Source of the DNA: Bifidobacterium saimiriisciurei
GTDB lineage: Bacteria > Actinomycetota > Actinomycetes > Actinomycetales > Bifidobacteriaceae
NCBI RefSeq assembly: GCF_010667655.1
Contig: NZ_WHZU01000012.1
Location: 1 to 64,000, forward strand
Reading direction: 5' to 3'
Length of the DNA stretch: 64,000 nt
Below, piece by piece: positions 40,836 to 51,947 of this stretch. A program made the position numbers and the translations under genes. The stretch's first letter is position 1; every line of letters starts with the position of its first letter. The notes under the pieces were generated by a model that saw only the letters and a list, made by a program, of their open reading frames with translations, was not told the origin of the DNA and did no database searches.

Positions 40836-40941
40836 GAGGGAGGGCGGCATACATTGCGCGATACACTCAAGGCCGTTCGGCCCCGCGTCCGGACAAGCCG
40901 GCCGCTAGCCTACGATCGCGCAACGTACGCCGCCCTCCCTC
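40836..40941 (-). ncRNA. Structured element B (same fold and core as element A)
   Basis: A 27-bp outer stem (40836-40862 with 40915-40941, two mismatches) encloses a hairpin GCGTCCGG-acaag-CCGGCCGC (40885-40905, one mismatch) and the 20-nt core shared with element A (40863-40882). Read on the minus strand, order and spacing match A: outer stem, CGTAGGCT, hairpin 1, core hairpin, TTGAGTGT, outer stem. It lies inside the heat-shock operon between grpE and dnaJ, downstream of grpE just as A is downstream of lacI. Confidence 0.6.
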
Positions 40942-40970
40942 TTAGGTACAGCCGCATTCACTGCAATGTT

Positions 40971-41012
40971 CCTTTGCCGGCAATCCACATTGATCAGGAC
41001 CGCCGGCAAAGG
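40971..41012. terminator. Hairpin between grpE and dnaJ
   Basis: Perfect 11-bp stem CCTTTGCCGGC/GCCGGCAAAGG (40971-40981 and 41002-41012) with a 20-nt loop. The T-run (ATTTTTA) is on the plus-strand side, so for the operon on the minus strand it is more likely an RNA processing or stability hairpin, or a partial attenuator, after grpE. Confidence 0.5.
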
Positions 41013-41041
41013 ATTTTTATAACGCCTCTTGGGAGGGAGGG

Positions 41042-41689
41042 TCAGTTCTGCGGGGAGGCGACGACGACGCGGGCGGCGCGGATCACGCGGTCGCCGATGC
41101 GGTAGCCGGCCTCGACCACGGTGTCCACGGTCTCCTTCTCGGCGTCCGGATCCGGCTTGTGCAGGATGGCGTCGTGCTTCGTCGGGTCGAAGTCCTCGCC
41201 CTTCTCGCCGAACTTCTCCACGCCGAACTTCTCGAAGGCCTTGTCGATCTTCGCGGCCACGGCCTTGAAGGAGTCGTCCATCTCGCTGTGCTCGCGGATG
41301 CGGTCGATGTCGTCGAGCGCGGGCAGCAGCGCGGTCAGCACGTCGATGATGCCGTGCTGGCGGAAGACGTCCTTCTCCTTGGCGCTGCGGTTGCGGAAGT
41401 TGATGAACTCCGCGCGTTCGCGCTGCAGGGCCTCGAGGTAGTCGGCGGCCTCCTTCTTGGCCTTGCCAAGCGGGGTGAGCTCGTCGGCGTCGTCGGCCTT
41501 GGCATCGCCGGAGCCGGCCTTGGCGTCAGCGGCGTCAGCGCCCTTGGCGTCGGCGTCGGCCTTGTCATCCTTGCTGGCGGGGGCTTCCGAGGAGGAAGCG
41601 GCGGCAGAGCCGGCGGATGCCGGGTCGTTCTTCAGCGACTCGGCATCCTCCATGTCGTTCAGGTAATCGTCCTTGTTGAACTCAGACAT
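41042..41689 (-). CDS. grpE: Nucleotide exchange factor GrpE
   Basis: 215 aa. Promotes ADP release from DnaK. An acidic, Ala/Asp/Lys-rich N-terminus (residues 1-75) is followed by the long dimerising helix (LGKAKKEAADYLEALQRERA, EFINFRNRSAKEKD) and the beta domain with FEKFGVEKFGEKGEDFDP and DTVVEAGYRIGDRVIRAARV, the C-terminal family signature. It starts 2 bp after the dnaK stop codon, so it is tightly coupled to dnaK. Confidence 0.95.
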   Translation of the reverse strand: MSEFNKDDYLNDMEDAESLKNDPASAGSAAASSSEAPASKDDKADADAKGADAADAKAGSGDAKADDADELTPLGKAKKEAADYLEALQRERAEFINFRNRSAKEKDVFRQHGIIDVLTALLPALDDIDRIREHSEMDDSFKAVAAKIDKAFEKFGVEKFGEKGEDFDPTKHDAILHKPDPDAEKETVDTVVEAGYRIGDRVIRAARVVVASPQN

Positions 41690-41691
41690 GA

Positions 41692-43569
<1,878 letters not shown>

Positions 43570-43688
43570 AATGTCCTCCTATGGTCTAGGTTCGTTCTAC
43601 GTTTATCGCTCAAGCTTCCGGCCTCGGCGACCCCCGCGACCGACTGCGTCGATCGTCGAAGCCCGGTAGGCTTTTTCGCTTTCCAAAA

Positions 43689-43709
43689 CTTGAGCCTACA
43701 CCACTCAAC
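43689..43709 (-). promoter_or_regulatory. HAIR operator at the dnaK promoter
   Basis: CTTGAGC-N7-ACTCAAC matches the HspR-associated inverted repeat (CTTGAGT-N7-ACTCAAG) at 12 of 14 positions. On the minus strand TTGGAC and TAGGCT, 18 bp apart, fit -35 and -10 boxes, with the HAIR lying across the -10. The rest of the 390-bp phoA-dnaK gap holds only hairpins (including GGTCGTTTTCC/GGAAAACGACC at 43833-43858). Confidence 0.82.
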
Positions 43710-43912
43710 TTTGGAAGTCCAACTTTTATTCCAGATATTCAGGAAATTTTTTGCCGGCCCGGTGAGGGCTATCGGAAAACCGCCGGCAATGCAGGCCCAA
43801 GACGCCGAAATCCGCGAATCACGATGCCTTCCGGTCGTTTTCCCGACGGAAAACGACCTTTGTGCACCATCAATCGCGGATTTCGGGGATTTCAGCGGAT
43901 GACCGGATGATG

Positions 43913-43948
43913 ACGGTCGGTCGATCGGTCAGTCAATCGACCGACCGT
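43913..43948 (-). terminator. Terminator after the alkaline phosphatase gene
   Basis: Perfect 13-bp stem ACGGTCGGTCGAT/ATCGACCGACCGT (43913-43925 and 43936-43948) with a 10-nt loop, 12 nt after the stop codon. There is no strong T-run. Confidence 0.65.
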
Positions 43949-43959
43949 CCATCAGTCGA

Positions 43960-46092
43960 TCAGTTGCGGGAACGAGCGAACTTGACGGCCATGCCGCCGG
44001 CCACCAGGGCCAGGGCGAACAGCAGCACGCCGAGCACGGTGGCGCCGGTCTTGCCGAGCGGGCCGTTCTGGCTGGCCTCGTTCACCTTGCCGGAGGCCGG
44101 CTTGCTGTTGTTGCCGGCGTTCGGGGTGACCTGGGCGCTGCCGCTGCCCTCGGTGCCGTTCGGACCGTTGAAGGACTTGATCTCCACGCTCTTGCCGGAC
44201 TGCTGGCCGGTGACGGTCAGGCTGTACTGGGCATCGGAGGTGATGAACTTGCTCAGGTCGAGCACGGTGGTGCCGGCGGTCTGCACGCGCAGGCCGGAAA
44301 GCGGCGTGGAGGCGTCGGATGCGGAGACGACCTTGCCGTCCTTGTCCTTGAGCTCGTAGCGCAGCACGGCGTCGCCGTTGAATCCGGTGATGTCGAACAC
44401 CTGGTTCTTGTTGTCCTGAGCCTTCACCTCGGCGCCCTTGGAGAGCTCGTTCTGGCCGGCCTTGTCGGTGGCGAGGCCGAGCGCGTGGCCGATGGTGTAG
44501 AAGTTGTCGGTCTGGTCGGTCAGGCCGTCGACGCGGGAGGCGCCGGGGCCGGAGGCCGCGATGCGCAGCTGGGTGCCGGTGTGGCTCATGTTGCCCTGGG
44601 CCTTGCTCGGGTCGGCCTTGCCCTCGACGTCGCCGCTGGTGTCGGAGCCGTTGCCGTACAGGTCCTCCTCGGAGGTGCCGTAGGAGATGGTGGTCTTGGA
44701 GCCGTCACGGTTCTTCAGCACGGTGCTCAGCGCGTAGATCGGCTGGGACTCCACGATCTGGGAGGTGTGGGCGTGGTCGGCGGTCACGATCACGAGGGTG
44801 TTGCTCAGGTCGATCTTGTTCAGCGCGGCGGAGATGGCCTTGTCGAGGTCGTCGGTCTCGCCGATCTGGCCGCAGGCGTTGGCGTTGTGGTCCTGCTTGT
44901 CGATGGACGCGCCCTCGACCTGCAGGAAGTAGCCGTTGTCCTTGCCGTTCTTGTTGTTCCGCAGCAGGTCGATGGCCTTGCTGGTGAAGTCGGCCAGGGA
45001 GGCGCCCTTCTTGCCGAGCCACTTGTCGTTCACGCTGCACTCGGTGGGGTTGGCGTCCTTGGCGGGATCCTGCTTGGTGGCCACGGACGGGTTGAACTGC
45101 GTGGGCAGGTTGCCGTCGCCGAGCAGGGCGAGGACCGGCTTGTCCTGGTTGGCCTCGCCGAGGTTCCTGAAGCCGTCCACGTCACCGGACTTCACGGTCT
45201 GGAAGCCCTTGTCCGCGGCGTCCTGCCACAGGGTCTTGCCGGACTGGTCGAGCTGGTTGAAGTACTTGGCGCCACCGCCGATGGTCACGTCGGCGCGGGT
45301 GTCGAGCAGCTGCTCGGAGATGGAGCCGATGCCGCCGTTGGCCTTGAGCTGGTTGGCGAGACAGCTGCCGATGCCGGCCGCCTTGGCGTCCTCGAGGTCG
45401 ACCTTGCCGTCGCCGTTCTTGTCGGTGCCGTCCCACTTGCCCTGCGGTCCGTAGCAGGCGCGCTCGGAGGAATGGGATTCCAGCACGGCCGGGGTGGCGT
45501 CCTGGATCTCGGCGGTGGTCACGTTGCCCGTTGCCTTGCCGGCGGCCTTGGCGAGCTCGATGAGGTTGAGCTGCGGGTTGCCTTCGACGTCCACGTCGAC
45601 GGCGTTGTTGTAGGTCTTGGTTCCGGTGGACCAGCCCGAGCCGGAGGCGGAGGAGTCGGTTACCGGGGTGATCACGCCGGCGGTCTTGCTGCCGGTGAGC
45701 TGGCCGTTCTTGTCCTTGGCCATCAGCGAATCGTTGGAGCTGTTGCCCAGCGAGAACGTGGTGTACTGGCCGGTGCCGGTCTCCACGCCCTTGTTCAGGT
45801 TCGGCTGGCCGATCTTGTCGAGTCCGTCGAAGCTGCCGTTCACGCCGTGCAGGTAGTTGCGGGCCACGGTGATCTCGGAGTCTCCCATGCCGTCGCCGAT
45901 GAACAGGATGACGTTCTTGGCCGTGGCGTTGCCGTAGATGCCGGCGATGCGCTGCGCGGCGCCGTGTTCCTTGAGCTGCTCGACGCCCTGCCCGTCGGCC
46001 GCGTTGGCCAGACCGGCGAAGCCGAACAGCGTGGCCGACGCGACAAGCGCGGCGACCGTCCCCTTCAAAGCTTTGCGAGTGTTCACTTCCAT
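43960..46092 (-). CDS. phoA: Cell-wall-anchored alkaline phosphatase
   Basis: About 710 aa, an E. coli PhoA-type phosphomonoesterase made surface-bound. Signal peptide ([20 protein letters not shown], cleavage near ANAA). Catalytic core: [12 protein letters not shown] (metal Asp), the nucleophile Ser in [34 protein letters not shown] and [11 protein letters not shown] (metal His). The C-terminal extension ends in LGKTG, a membrane helix and KFARSRN, a non-canonical sortase signal. The start is either ATG 46092 or GTG 46086, which has the better-spaced GAGG. It would release phosphate from nucleotides and other phosphoesters at the surface. Confidence 0.9.
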   Translation of the reverse strand: MEVNTRKALKGTVAALVASATLFGFAGLANAADGQGVEQLKEHGAAQRIAGIYGNATAKNVILFIGDGMGDSEITVARNYLHGVNGSFDGLDKIGQPNLNKGVETGTGQYTTFSLGNSSNDSLMAKDKNGQLTGSKTAGVITPVTDSSASGSGWSTGTKTYNNAVDVDVEGNPQLNLIELAKAAGKATGNVTTAEIQDATPAVLESHSSERACYGPQGKWDGTDKNGDGKVDLEDAKAAGIGSCLANQLKANGGIGSISEQLLDTRADVTIGGGAKYFNQLDQSGKTLWQDAADKGFQTVKSGDVDGFRNLGEANQDKPVLALLGDGNLPTQFNPSVATKQDPAKDANPTECSVNDKWLGKKGASLADFTSKAIDLLRNNKNGKDNGYFLQVEGASIDKQDHNANACGQIGETDDLDKAISAALNKIDLSNTLVIVTADHAHTSQIVESQPIYALSTVLKNRDGSKTTISYGTSEEDLYGNGSDTSGDVEGKADPSKAQGNMSHTGTQLRIAASGPGASRVDGLTDQTDNFYTIGHALGLATDKAGQNELSKGAEVKAQDNKNQVFDITGFNGDAVLRYELKDKDGKVVSASDASTPLSGLRVQTAGTTVLDLSKFITSDAQYSLTVTGQQSGKSVEIKSFNGPNGTEGSGSAQVTPNAGNNSKPASGKVNEASQNGPLGKTGATVLGVLLFALALVAGGMAVKFARSRN

Positions 46093-46305
46093 ACCTCGTT
46101 TCCGTCTCATACGGCGAAGTGAACGTTCGGAGCACGACGGCCGAAACCACCGGACGCTGCTGGATTCCGACTCGCGCACCGCGTCGAGGGAGCATCGCTC
46201 CCTATCCGGCACGCTAACCGGCCAAAGCATCCGCAACACGGACGGGGGACGACGGGGAGATGAACCCCCGCAAACGGCGCATGAACAATCGGGGAACACC
46301 GCGCG

Positions 46306-48561
46306 CTACTCGCACCGCCAGATGCAGAACGAACGCGACGGAATGGCGATCTGCCGCTCATGGCCACGCGAATAGCTTTCCCAGTTCGCCTCGCCGCACG
46401 CCTCGGCCCCGCGAGAGCTGAACACGCACTGCCATGCCGAGTCGTCGAGCGGCGCGAACTGCCCCCAGTCGTTCATGGCCCGCAGCGCCGAGACGTTCTG
46501 CCATGCCATCTGCTTCGTGGGGTTGACCGTCACGCAGTCGCCGCCCACGCGGAACACGACCACGGAGTCGTCGCGTTGCGGCACGATGCGCGACCCGCCG
46601 AACACCGACGGATTCCGCCGCCGCCATCGAATCAGCGCGGAGTAATAGTCGACCAGGCCGGCGAGTCGGCGGGCGCGACGCCAGTCCAGCCAGTTCAGCG
46701 CGGCCGACTGGTTGTATGAGTTGTCGCAGCCGTGCTTGGTGCGCGCGAATTCCTCGCCGGAGAGCATGAACGGCACGCCGGCCGACATCATCACGATGCC
46801 GGCGGCCATGCGGTTCGCCTCCATGATGTCGCCGCTCAGGCTGGGGTCGGCGTCGTATTCGGCGTCGGTCGGGCCGGATTCGGCCGACCAGACGCCGCTG
46901 CCGGAATCGACGCCCGAACCGCCGCCGAACTCCCCCACATGACCGAACGCGACCGAACGCATGGCCATGCACAGCTTGTCCCATAGCGTCAGGTCGTCGT
47001 GGGAGGAGACGTATTGCACGAACTGGCCGACACTGGCCACCTCGACCTCGGTGCCGCGCCACGCGTCGACGGCGTGGCGGACGGCCGGCGCGAATTCGCG
47101 CGCCGCGCCGGAGACGTAGCCGGGCTTGTGATGATGGAAGATGTTGCCGCGGATGGAGTCGCGCGAATCGTCGCTGAAGAATCCGATGCGCGGGTCGAGC
47201 CGAGAGAGGCCGCGTTTGCCGGCGAGCACGACGTCGGGCGAGACGGCGGTCATGTCGGCGGCCCACGGCTCGCCGTACATGATCTTCGCGGCGCCGCCCG
47301 GCAGCGCGTCCAACCGGTCGCGTATCGCGTTCATGGTGTCGACGTCCATCAATCCCATCAGGTCGAATCGGAAGCCGTCGATATGGTATTCGCGGGCCCA
47401 GTATTCCACGGAATCGACGATGTATTTGCGCATCATCGGCCGTTCGGAGGCCATGTCGTTGCCGCAGCCGGAGCCGTTGGAGAGCGCGCCGCCGGCGTAC
47501 CGGCGGCAGAAGTAGCCGGGCACCATGCGTTCCAGCCAGTTGTCGGCGCCATACATGTGGTTGTAGACCACGTCCATGATGACCTTGAAGCCGTTTCTGT
47601 GCAGCGACTGGATCATCCGCTTGCATTCGCGGATGCGCACGGCGCCGTCGAACGGGTCGGTGCTGTAGGAGCCTTCGGGAACGTTGTAGTTGACCGGGTC
47701 GTAGCCCCAGTTGAAGGGCTTGTGCGCGGGATCGGCATCCGGCCTGGAGGCCTCACGCGCGGCGGCCTCGTCCACCGAGCCGAAGTCGAATATCGGCATC
47801 AGCTGCACGGCGGTGACGCCCAGGCGCCGCAGGTACGCCATGCATGTGGGGAATTCGCTGGTGTCGTCCACCCTCGTCTCGTCGTGGGTGAACGCCAGGT
47901 AGGTGCCTCGGTGTTCGGCGGGGATGCCGCTGTGAGGGTCGTTGCTGAAGTCGCCGACGTGCGTCTCCCATACGACGAGTTCGCTCAGCGGGATGGTCGG
48001 GGCCTTGTCGTCGGCCCATCCCTCGGGGTCGGTCCGTCGCAGGTCGACGACCATGCTGCGGCGGCCGTTCGCGCCGGCCGCGCGCGCCCATGGGTCGGCC
48101 GTGCGGGATACGTGACCGTCGGGGAAATACGCCACGTAGTCGTAGAACGTGCCGTGGCCGGCGCCGTCGATATGCACGACCCATGTGCCGTCGGGCCGGC
48201 CGTCGGCGCCCATGCCGGGCGCCATCGCATAGGTGGCGTATGGCTGGCGGGAGACGTCCGCGTCGCCTTCCTCGCCGGTGCTGGTGCTCGGCGGCAGGGC
48301 CGACTCGGCGTGCACGCCCGTGGTGCCGGCGACGCCGCAGCCGCTGCCGCAGCAGTCGCCGCCGTCATGGAACAACCGCAATTCCACGCGGCTGGTGGTC
48401 GGCGCCCATACGCGGAACGTGGTGCCATCGCGATCGGCGCCTTCCGTTTCCCCGCCTCGGCCGCCTTTGCTCGCCGCTCGTTCGCCGTCGGGAATCGCCC
48501 CCAGATCGTCGCCGTCGTACGGCTGCAAATCGTCAATCGCCGGAATACCCGAAACACTCAT
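46306..48561 (-). CDS. pulA: Pullulanase type I (GH13 debranching enzyme), intracellular
   Basis: 751 aa. The ATG at 48561 follows GGGGG by 6-7 nt. N-terminal CBM48-like domain (TTFRVWAPTTSRVELRLFHD). The type I pullulanase signature FNWGYDPVNYNVPEGSYSTD comes next. GH13 regions: I VIMDVVYNHMYG, II GFRFDLMGLMD (nucleophile Asp), III IMYGEPWA (acid/base Glu) and IV YVSSHDDLTLWDKL. No signal peptide, so it debranches alpha-1,6 links in imported or stored glucans. A Cys/Gly-rich insertion (CCGSGCGVAG) sits in the N-terminal domain. A single-gene unit; 213 bp separate its stop from phoA. Confidence 0.9.
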   Translation of the reverse strand: MSVSGIPAIDDLQPYDGDDLGAIPDGERAASKGGRGGETEGADRDGTTFRVWAPTTSRVELRLFHDGGDCCGSGCGVAGTTGVHAESALPPSTSTGEEGDADVSRQPYATYAMAPGMGADGRPDGTWVVHIDGAGHGTFYDYVAYFPDGHVSRTADPWARAAGANGRRSMVVDLRRTDPEGWADDKAPTIPLSELVVWETHVGDFSNDPHSGIPAEHRGTYLAFTHDETRVDDTSEFPTCMAYLRRLGVTAVQLMPIFDFGSVDEAAAREASRPDADPAHKPFNWGYDPVNYNVPEGSYSTDPFDGAVRIRECKRMIQSLHRNGFKVIMDVVYNHMYGADNWLERMVPGYFCRRYAGGALSNGSGCGNDMASERPMMRKYIVDSVEYWAREYHIDGFRFDLMGLMDVDTMNAIRDRLDALPGGAAKIMYGEPWAADMTAVSPDVVLAGKRGLSRLDPRIGFFSDDSRDSIRGNIFHHHKPGYVSGAAREFAPAVRHAVDAWRGTEVEVASVGQFVQYVSSHDDLTLWDKLCMAMRSVAFGHVGEFGGGSGVDSGSGVWSAESGPTDAEYDADPSLSGDIMEANRMAAGIVMMSAGVPFMLSGEEFARTKHGCDNSYNQSAALNWLDWRRARRLAGLVDYYSALIRWRRRNPSVFGGSRIVPQRDDSVVVFRVGGDCVTVNPTKQMAWQNVSALRAMNDWGQFAPLDDSAWQCVFSSRGAEACGEANWESYSRGHERQIAIPSRSFCIWRCE

Positions 48562-48622
48562 CTCGCACCCCCGTTGGCACATCGCTTCCACACAGCAATC
48601 TACCAGCAGGGGCAAAGACCTC

Positions 48623-48656
48623 CTACTTCGACACCTTGCCTACTTCGACACCTTGT
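48623..48656 (-). repeat. Tandem 17-bp duplication at the monooxygenase stop codon
   Basis: CTACTTCGACACCTTGC (48623-48639) is followed directly by a copy with one change (48640-48656). On the coding strand each copy ends in TAG, so the gene stops at 48640 and a duplicate stop follows 17 nt later. Confidence 0.85.
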
Positions 48657-50046
48657 ACCGGTAGCCGCGGTGGTTGGGGTTGAGGTAGTCGCCCTTGCCG
48701 AAGAGCTTGTTGCGCAGCGTGCCGGGCGTGTATTCGGTCTGGTAGACGCCGCGCTCCTGCAGGATCGGCACCACGTAGTCGATGATGTCCTCGAACGTGC
48801 CGGGGTTGGTCACGTAGGCGAGGTTGAAGCCGTCCACGTCGGTGAGTTCGGCGATGCGCTGCAGCTCGTCGGCCACCTGCTCGCCGGAGCCGACGACGAC
48901 CGGGCTGTTGCCGCCGATGGCGCGGCGCACGGCGATGTCGCGCACCGTCCAGCGCCTGCCGTCGTCGCCGGTCACCTTCTGCATGTTCGCGGCCGTGGAC
49001 TGGATGGCGTTGGAGTCGATGCCGTCGAGCGGCTGGTCGAGGTCGTACTTCGAAAGGTCGGTGCCGATCCAGCCGGAGTAGAGCGTGAGCGCGCCCTCGG
49101 TTGAGGCGTAGCGTTCATAGTCGTGGTACTTGTCCCACGCCTCCTGCTTGGTGTTCGCGGTGATGGCGGTGAGCATCATGAAGATTCGGGCGTCGTAACG
49201 GCCGCGGCCGGCGGCCTCCAGCGCGTCGCGCACCTTCTTCACCTGCGGGGCGACGAGTTCGGGCGTCGGGCCGGTGACGAAGATGGCCTCGGCGTTCTCG
49301 GCCGCGAACTTGATGCCGCGCGGCGAGGTACCGGCCTGGAAGATCACGGGCGTGCGCTGCGGCGACGGCTCGCACAGGTGGATGCCCGGCACGTCGAAGT
49401 ATTCGCCGTGGTGGTTGATCTCATGCACCTTCGTGGGGTCGGCGTACACGTCGTTCGCCTTGTCCTTCACGACGGCGTCGTCCTCCCACGAGCCTTCCCA
49501 GAGCTTGTAGAGCACCTCGAGGTATTCGTCGGCGTAGTCGTAGCGCTTGTCGTGCGGGATGTCCTGCTGGCCCATGTTGCGCAGAGCGGACGGCAGGTAG
49601 CCGGTCACCACGTTCCAGCCCACGCGGCCGTTCGTCAGATGGTCGAGCGAGCTCATGCGGCGGGCGAACGTGTACGGGTGCTCGTAGAAGACGCCGGCCG
49701 TCACGCCGAAGCCGAGGTTCTCGGTGGCCACCGACATGGCCGAGACCAGCGTGGTCGGGTCGTTGATGGGCAGCTGCGAGGCGGTGCGCAGCGCGGAGTC
49801 CACGTTGCCGCCGTAGACGTCGAAGTATCCGACGAGGTCGGCGATGAACATCGAGTCGAACTTGCCGCGTTCGAACAGCTTCGCCAGTTCGACCCAGTGG
49901 TTGATGTCGGTGTAGTCGGCGGAACGGTCGCCGGGGTAGCGCCACATGCCGGACGACTGATGGCCCACGCAGTCCTTGACGAATCCGTTGAAATGAATCT
50001 GTCGTTTGGCTGCGTTCGATTCGGTGCTGGCGGCGTTGGTCCCCAC
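48640..50046 (-). CDS. Flavin-dependent monooxygenase, NtaA/SnaA/DszA family
   Basis: 468 aa, luciferase-like TIM barrel using FMNH2 from a separate reductase. Motifs: GMWRYPGDRSADYTDINHWV near the N-terminus, LAKLFERGKFDSMFIADLVG, DHLTNGRVGWNVVTGYLP, EYFDVPGIHLCEPSPQRTPV (the DszA/NtaA signature), IFQAGTSPRG and the C-terminal RNKLFGKGDYLNPNHRGY. GTG start at 50046 with AAAGGAC 6 nt upstream. Family members oxidise chelators such as NTA/EDTA, sulfones or long-chain substrates. The substrate here is unknown, and a role for an NTA/EDTA-type enzyme beside a nickel importer is only a speculation. Confidence 0.85.
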   Translation of the reverse strand: MGTNAASTESNAAKRQIHFNGFVKDCVGHQSSGMWRYPGDRSADYTDINHWVELAKLFERGKFDSMFIADLVGYFDVYGGNVDSALRTASQLPINDPTTLVSAMSVATENLGFGVTAGVFYEHPYTFARRMSSLDHLTNGRVGWNVVTGYLPSALRNMGQQDIPHDKRYDYADEYLEVLYKLWEGSWEDDAVVKDKANDVYADPTKVHEINHHGEYFDVPGIHLCEPSPQRTPVIFQAGTSPRGIKFAAENAEAIFVTGPTPELVAPQVKKVRDALEAAGRGRYDARIFMMLTAITANTKQEAWDKYHDYERYASTEGALTLYSGWIGTDLSKYDLDQPLDGIDSNAIQSTAANMQKVTGDDGRRWTVRDIAVRRAIGGNSPVVVGSGEQVADELQRIAELTDVDGFNLAYVTNPGTFEDIIDYVVPILQERGVYQTEYTPGTLRNKLFGKGDYLNPNHRGYRYKVSK

Positions 50047-50297
50047 TGCGACGTCCTTTCATGGCGGCATCCTCGCGGCATCGTTCACCGGGGATGCGTT
50101 CGGCGGTTTCGGCGCACGCCTCCCCCGGCGTGCGTCATGGCTATCGCCATTATGGCGCCCGCGCATGGGCCGAAACCCCCAAAATCGCCAACCGCCGTAT
50201 AGACGTTGCTTATCAACGCTTATCAAGCCGCGGAATTCAGCGTCAGTCCCCTATCGGGCCTCTGCCGGCCTCCATCGGTCTCCCTCCGGCCCTCCCG

Positions 50298-51005
50298 TCA
50301 GTCTTCGATGGGACGGACGGCGATGCGACGGGAATGCAGCGCCTCGACGATGTCGTGATGATGGGTGGAGACGAGGATGGTCTTGCCGGCGGCGACGAAC
50401 CGGTTGAGCACACGCACGACGAGGGCGGTGTTGCGTTCGTCAAGACCGTCGGTGGGCTCGTCGAGCACCAGCAGGTCGGGGTTGAGCGACATGCAGCAGG
50501 CGATGGCGACACGCTTCTTCTCGCCGCCGCTCAGCCGGTACGACGCGCGGTCGGCGAAGCGTTCGAGCTCGAACAGCCGCAGGACGTCGCGGGTCCGCCG
50601 CCGGATCTCATCGTCCGGCAATCCCATCTGCGCGGGCCCGAACGCGATCTCCTCCCCCACCGACGGGCAGAACAACTGGGTTTCGGAGTTCTGGAACACG
50701 AAGCCGATGCGCTGATGCAGACGCCTGGCGAACGTCTTGTCGGCGAGGGCGGCTTTGGTGATGGCCTCGCCGTCGAATCGGTATTCGCCGGAGTCGAGGA
50801 ATTCCAGACCGTTGAGGATGCGCATGATGGTGGTCTTGCCGCTGCCGTTGGGGCCGAGCAATGCCACGGATTCACCACGGCCGATGGTCATGTCGAAGTC
50901 GCGCAGCACCACACGCGGCGGGTCTCCCTCCACCCCCGGATACGCGAAGCATGCCCCGCGCAGCTCCGCCAAGGGCCGTTCCGCCTCGCGCACTGTGCTC
51001 ACCAT
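50298..51005 (-). CDS. cbiO: Nickel/cobalt ECF transporter ATP-binding protein
   Basis: 235 aa. ABC ATPase with Walker A LLGPNGSGKTTIMRIL, Q-loop VFQNSETQLFCPSV, signature YRLSGGEKKRVAIA, Walker B LLVLDEPTDGLD and switch His in ILVSTHHHDIVEA. AAAGGAG precedes the ATG. Third gene of cbiM-cbiQ-cbiO on the minus strand. Adjacent to ureE, so nickel for urease is the probable cargo. Confidence 0.92.
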   Translation of the reverse strand: MVSTVREAERPLAELRGACFAYPGVEGDPPRVVLRDFDMTIGRGESVALLGPNGSGKTTIMRILNGLEFLDSGEYRFDGEAITKAALADKTFARRLHQRIGFVFQNSETQLFCPSVGEEIAFGPAQMGLPDDEIRRRTRDVLRLFELERFADRASYRLSGGEKKRVAIACCMSLNPDLLVLDEPTDGLDERNTALVVRVLNRFVAAGKTILVSTHHHDIVEALHSRRIAVRPIED

Positions 51006-51107
51006 CGCTCCTTTGGTCCTGAATCCCGAATCCGACTTCGACCACGCCGATTGCCTGCCTTACCGCTGACGTTGCCAACGGAACGCCGTTGCCGATGACG
51101 GCCGACG

Positions 51108-51947
51108 CTACCCGAAATATACCGCCGCCGCAATCATCGCGGCAATCATGGCCGCGTAGGCCGCGTTCGGCGCGGTCAGCCAGCGTTGCTTCGGTATGCG
51201 GTATTCGCCTTCGAACCCGCGGCAGAGCATGGATTCGCCCATCTCCCTGGCGCGCCGGTTCGCCAGCAGGAACACGGCGCCGAGCACATGCCCGGCCGAG
51301 GCCATCTTGCGCCGGTCGCGGCCGACGCTGCGCAGGCTCAACGAGTCGAGCAGCGACAGCATCGACCGGCCGAGAATGTCGATGAACTGGATGGTCACGT
51401 CGCAGACGTACACCACCGAGTTCGGCACATGCAGCCCGCGAAGTCCCGCGATCAGCCGGTTCCATGGCACCGTCCTCGCCAACCCGACGGTCAGCGACAC
51501 GGTAATGAACGCCCTGATGAACAGCCGCATCGGCGAATTGTATTGCCCGAGAAATATCGCCGGCAAGGCGACCAGCGAGCTCAGTGCGGCGATGCCCAGG
51601 CCGGCGAACACCACGGTTCGCATCAGACGCACCGGCCGCACGGCCAGCACGGCCAGCACCACGGCCAACAATATGTAATCGAATATCATATTGCTGGTCA
51701 GATTGGTGCAGACGATGGCAATGACCAATCCCAGCAGACGCAACGACGTGGAGACGTTTCCGAGCGCCCTGTCGATCGGACCGGCGACCAGCTCGGGCTG
51801 GCCGCCATCGGCGACGGCGGCCAGCGTCCTGCCGAATACGCCCAGGTTCCTTTCCACGAACGTCGACCGGTCATCGGCCGGCTCATAGGATTCGGAGACG
51901 CCCAGCCAATCGGGGAACGACGTCGGTTCGCCATCCACTCCGGTCAC
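51108..51947 (-). CDS. cbiQ: Nickel/cobalt ECF transporter membrane component
   Basis: 279 aa. Start at GTG 51947, which overlaps the cbiM stop (GTGA). The longer open frame upstream is read in the wrong frame of cbiM. Five to six membrane helices (IVCTNLTSNMIFDYILLAVV, VVFAGLGIAALSSLVALPAI), with the cytoplasmic coupling region ANRRAREMGESMLCRGFEG corresponding to the CbiQ Ala-Arg-Gly motifs that dock the ATPase. Confidence 0.88.
   Translation of the reverse strand: MTGVDGEPTSFPDWLGVSESYEPADDRSTFVERNLGVFGRTLAAVADGGQPELVAGPIDRALGNVSTSLRLLGLVIAIVCTNLTSNMIFDYILLAVVLAVLAVRPVRLMRTVVFAGLGIAALSSLVALPAIFLGQYNSPMRLFIRAFITVSLTVGLARTVPWNRLIAGLRGLHVPNSVVYVCDVTIQFIDILGRSMLSLLDSLSLRSVGRDRRKMASAGHVLGAVFLLANRRAREMGESMLCRGFEGEYRIPKQRWLTAPNAAYAAMIAAMIAAAVYFG

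Noticed and set aside
40836-40882. HAIR operator in element B
   Set aside because: Only one half-site (ACTCAAG) is present without its partner at 7 bp; the same bases belong to the core shared with element A, which is not near heat-shock genes.
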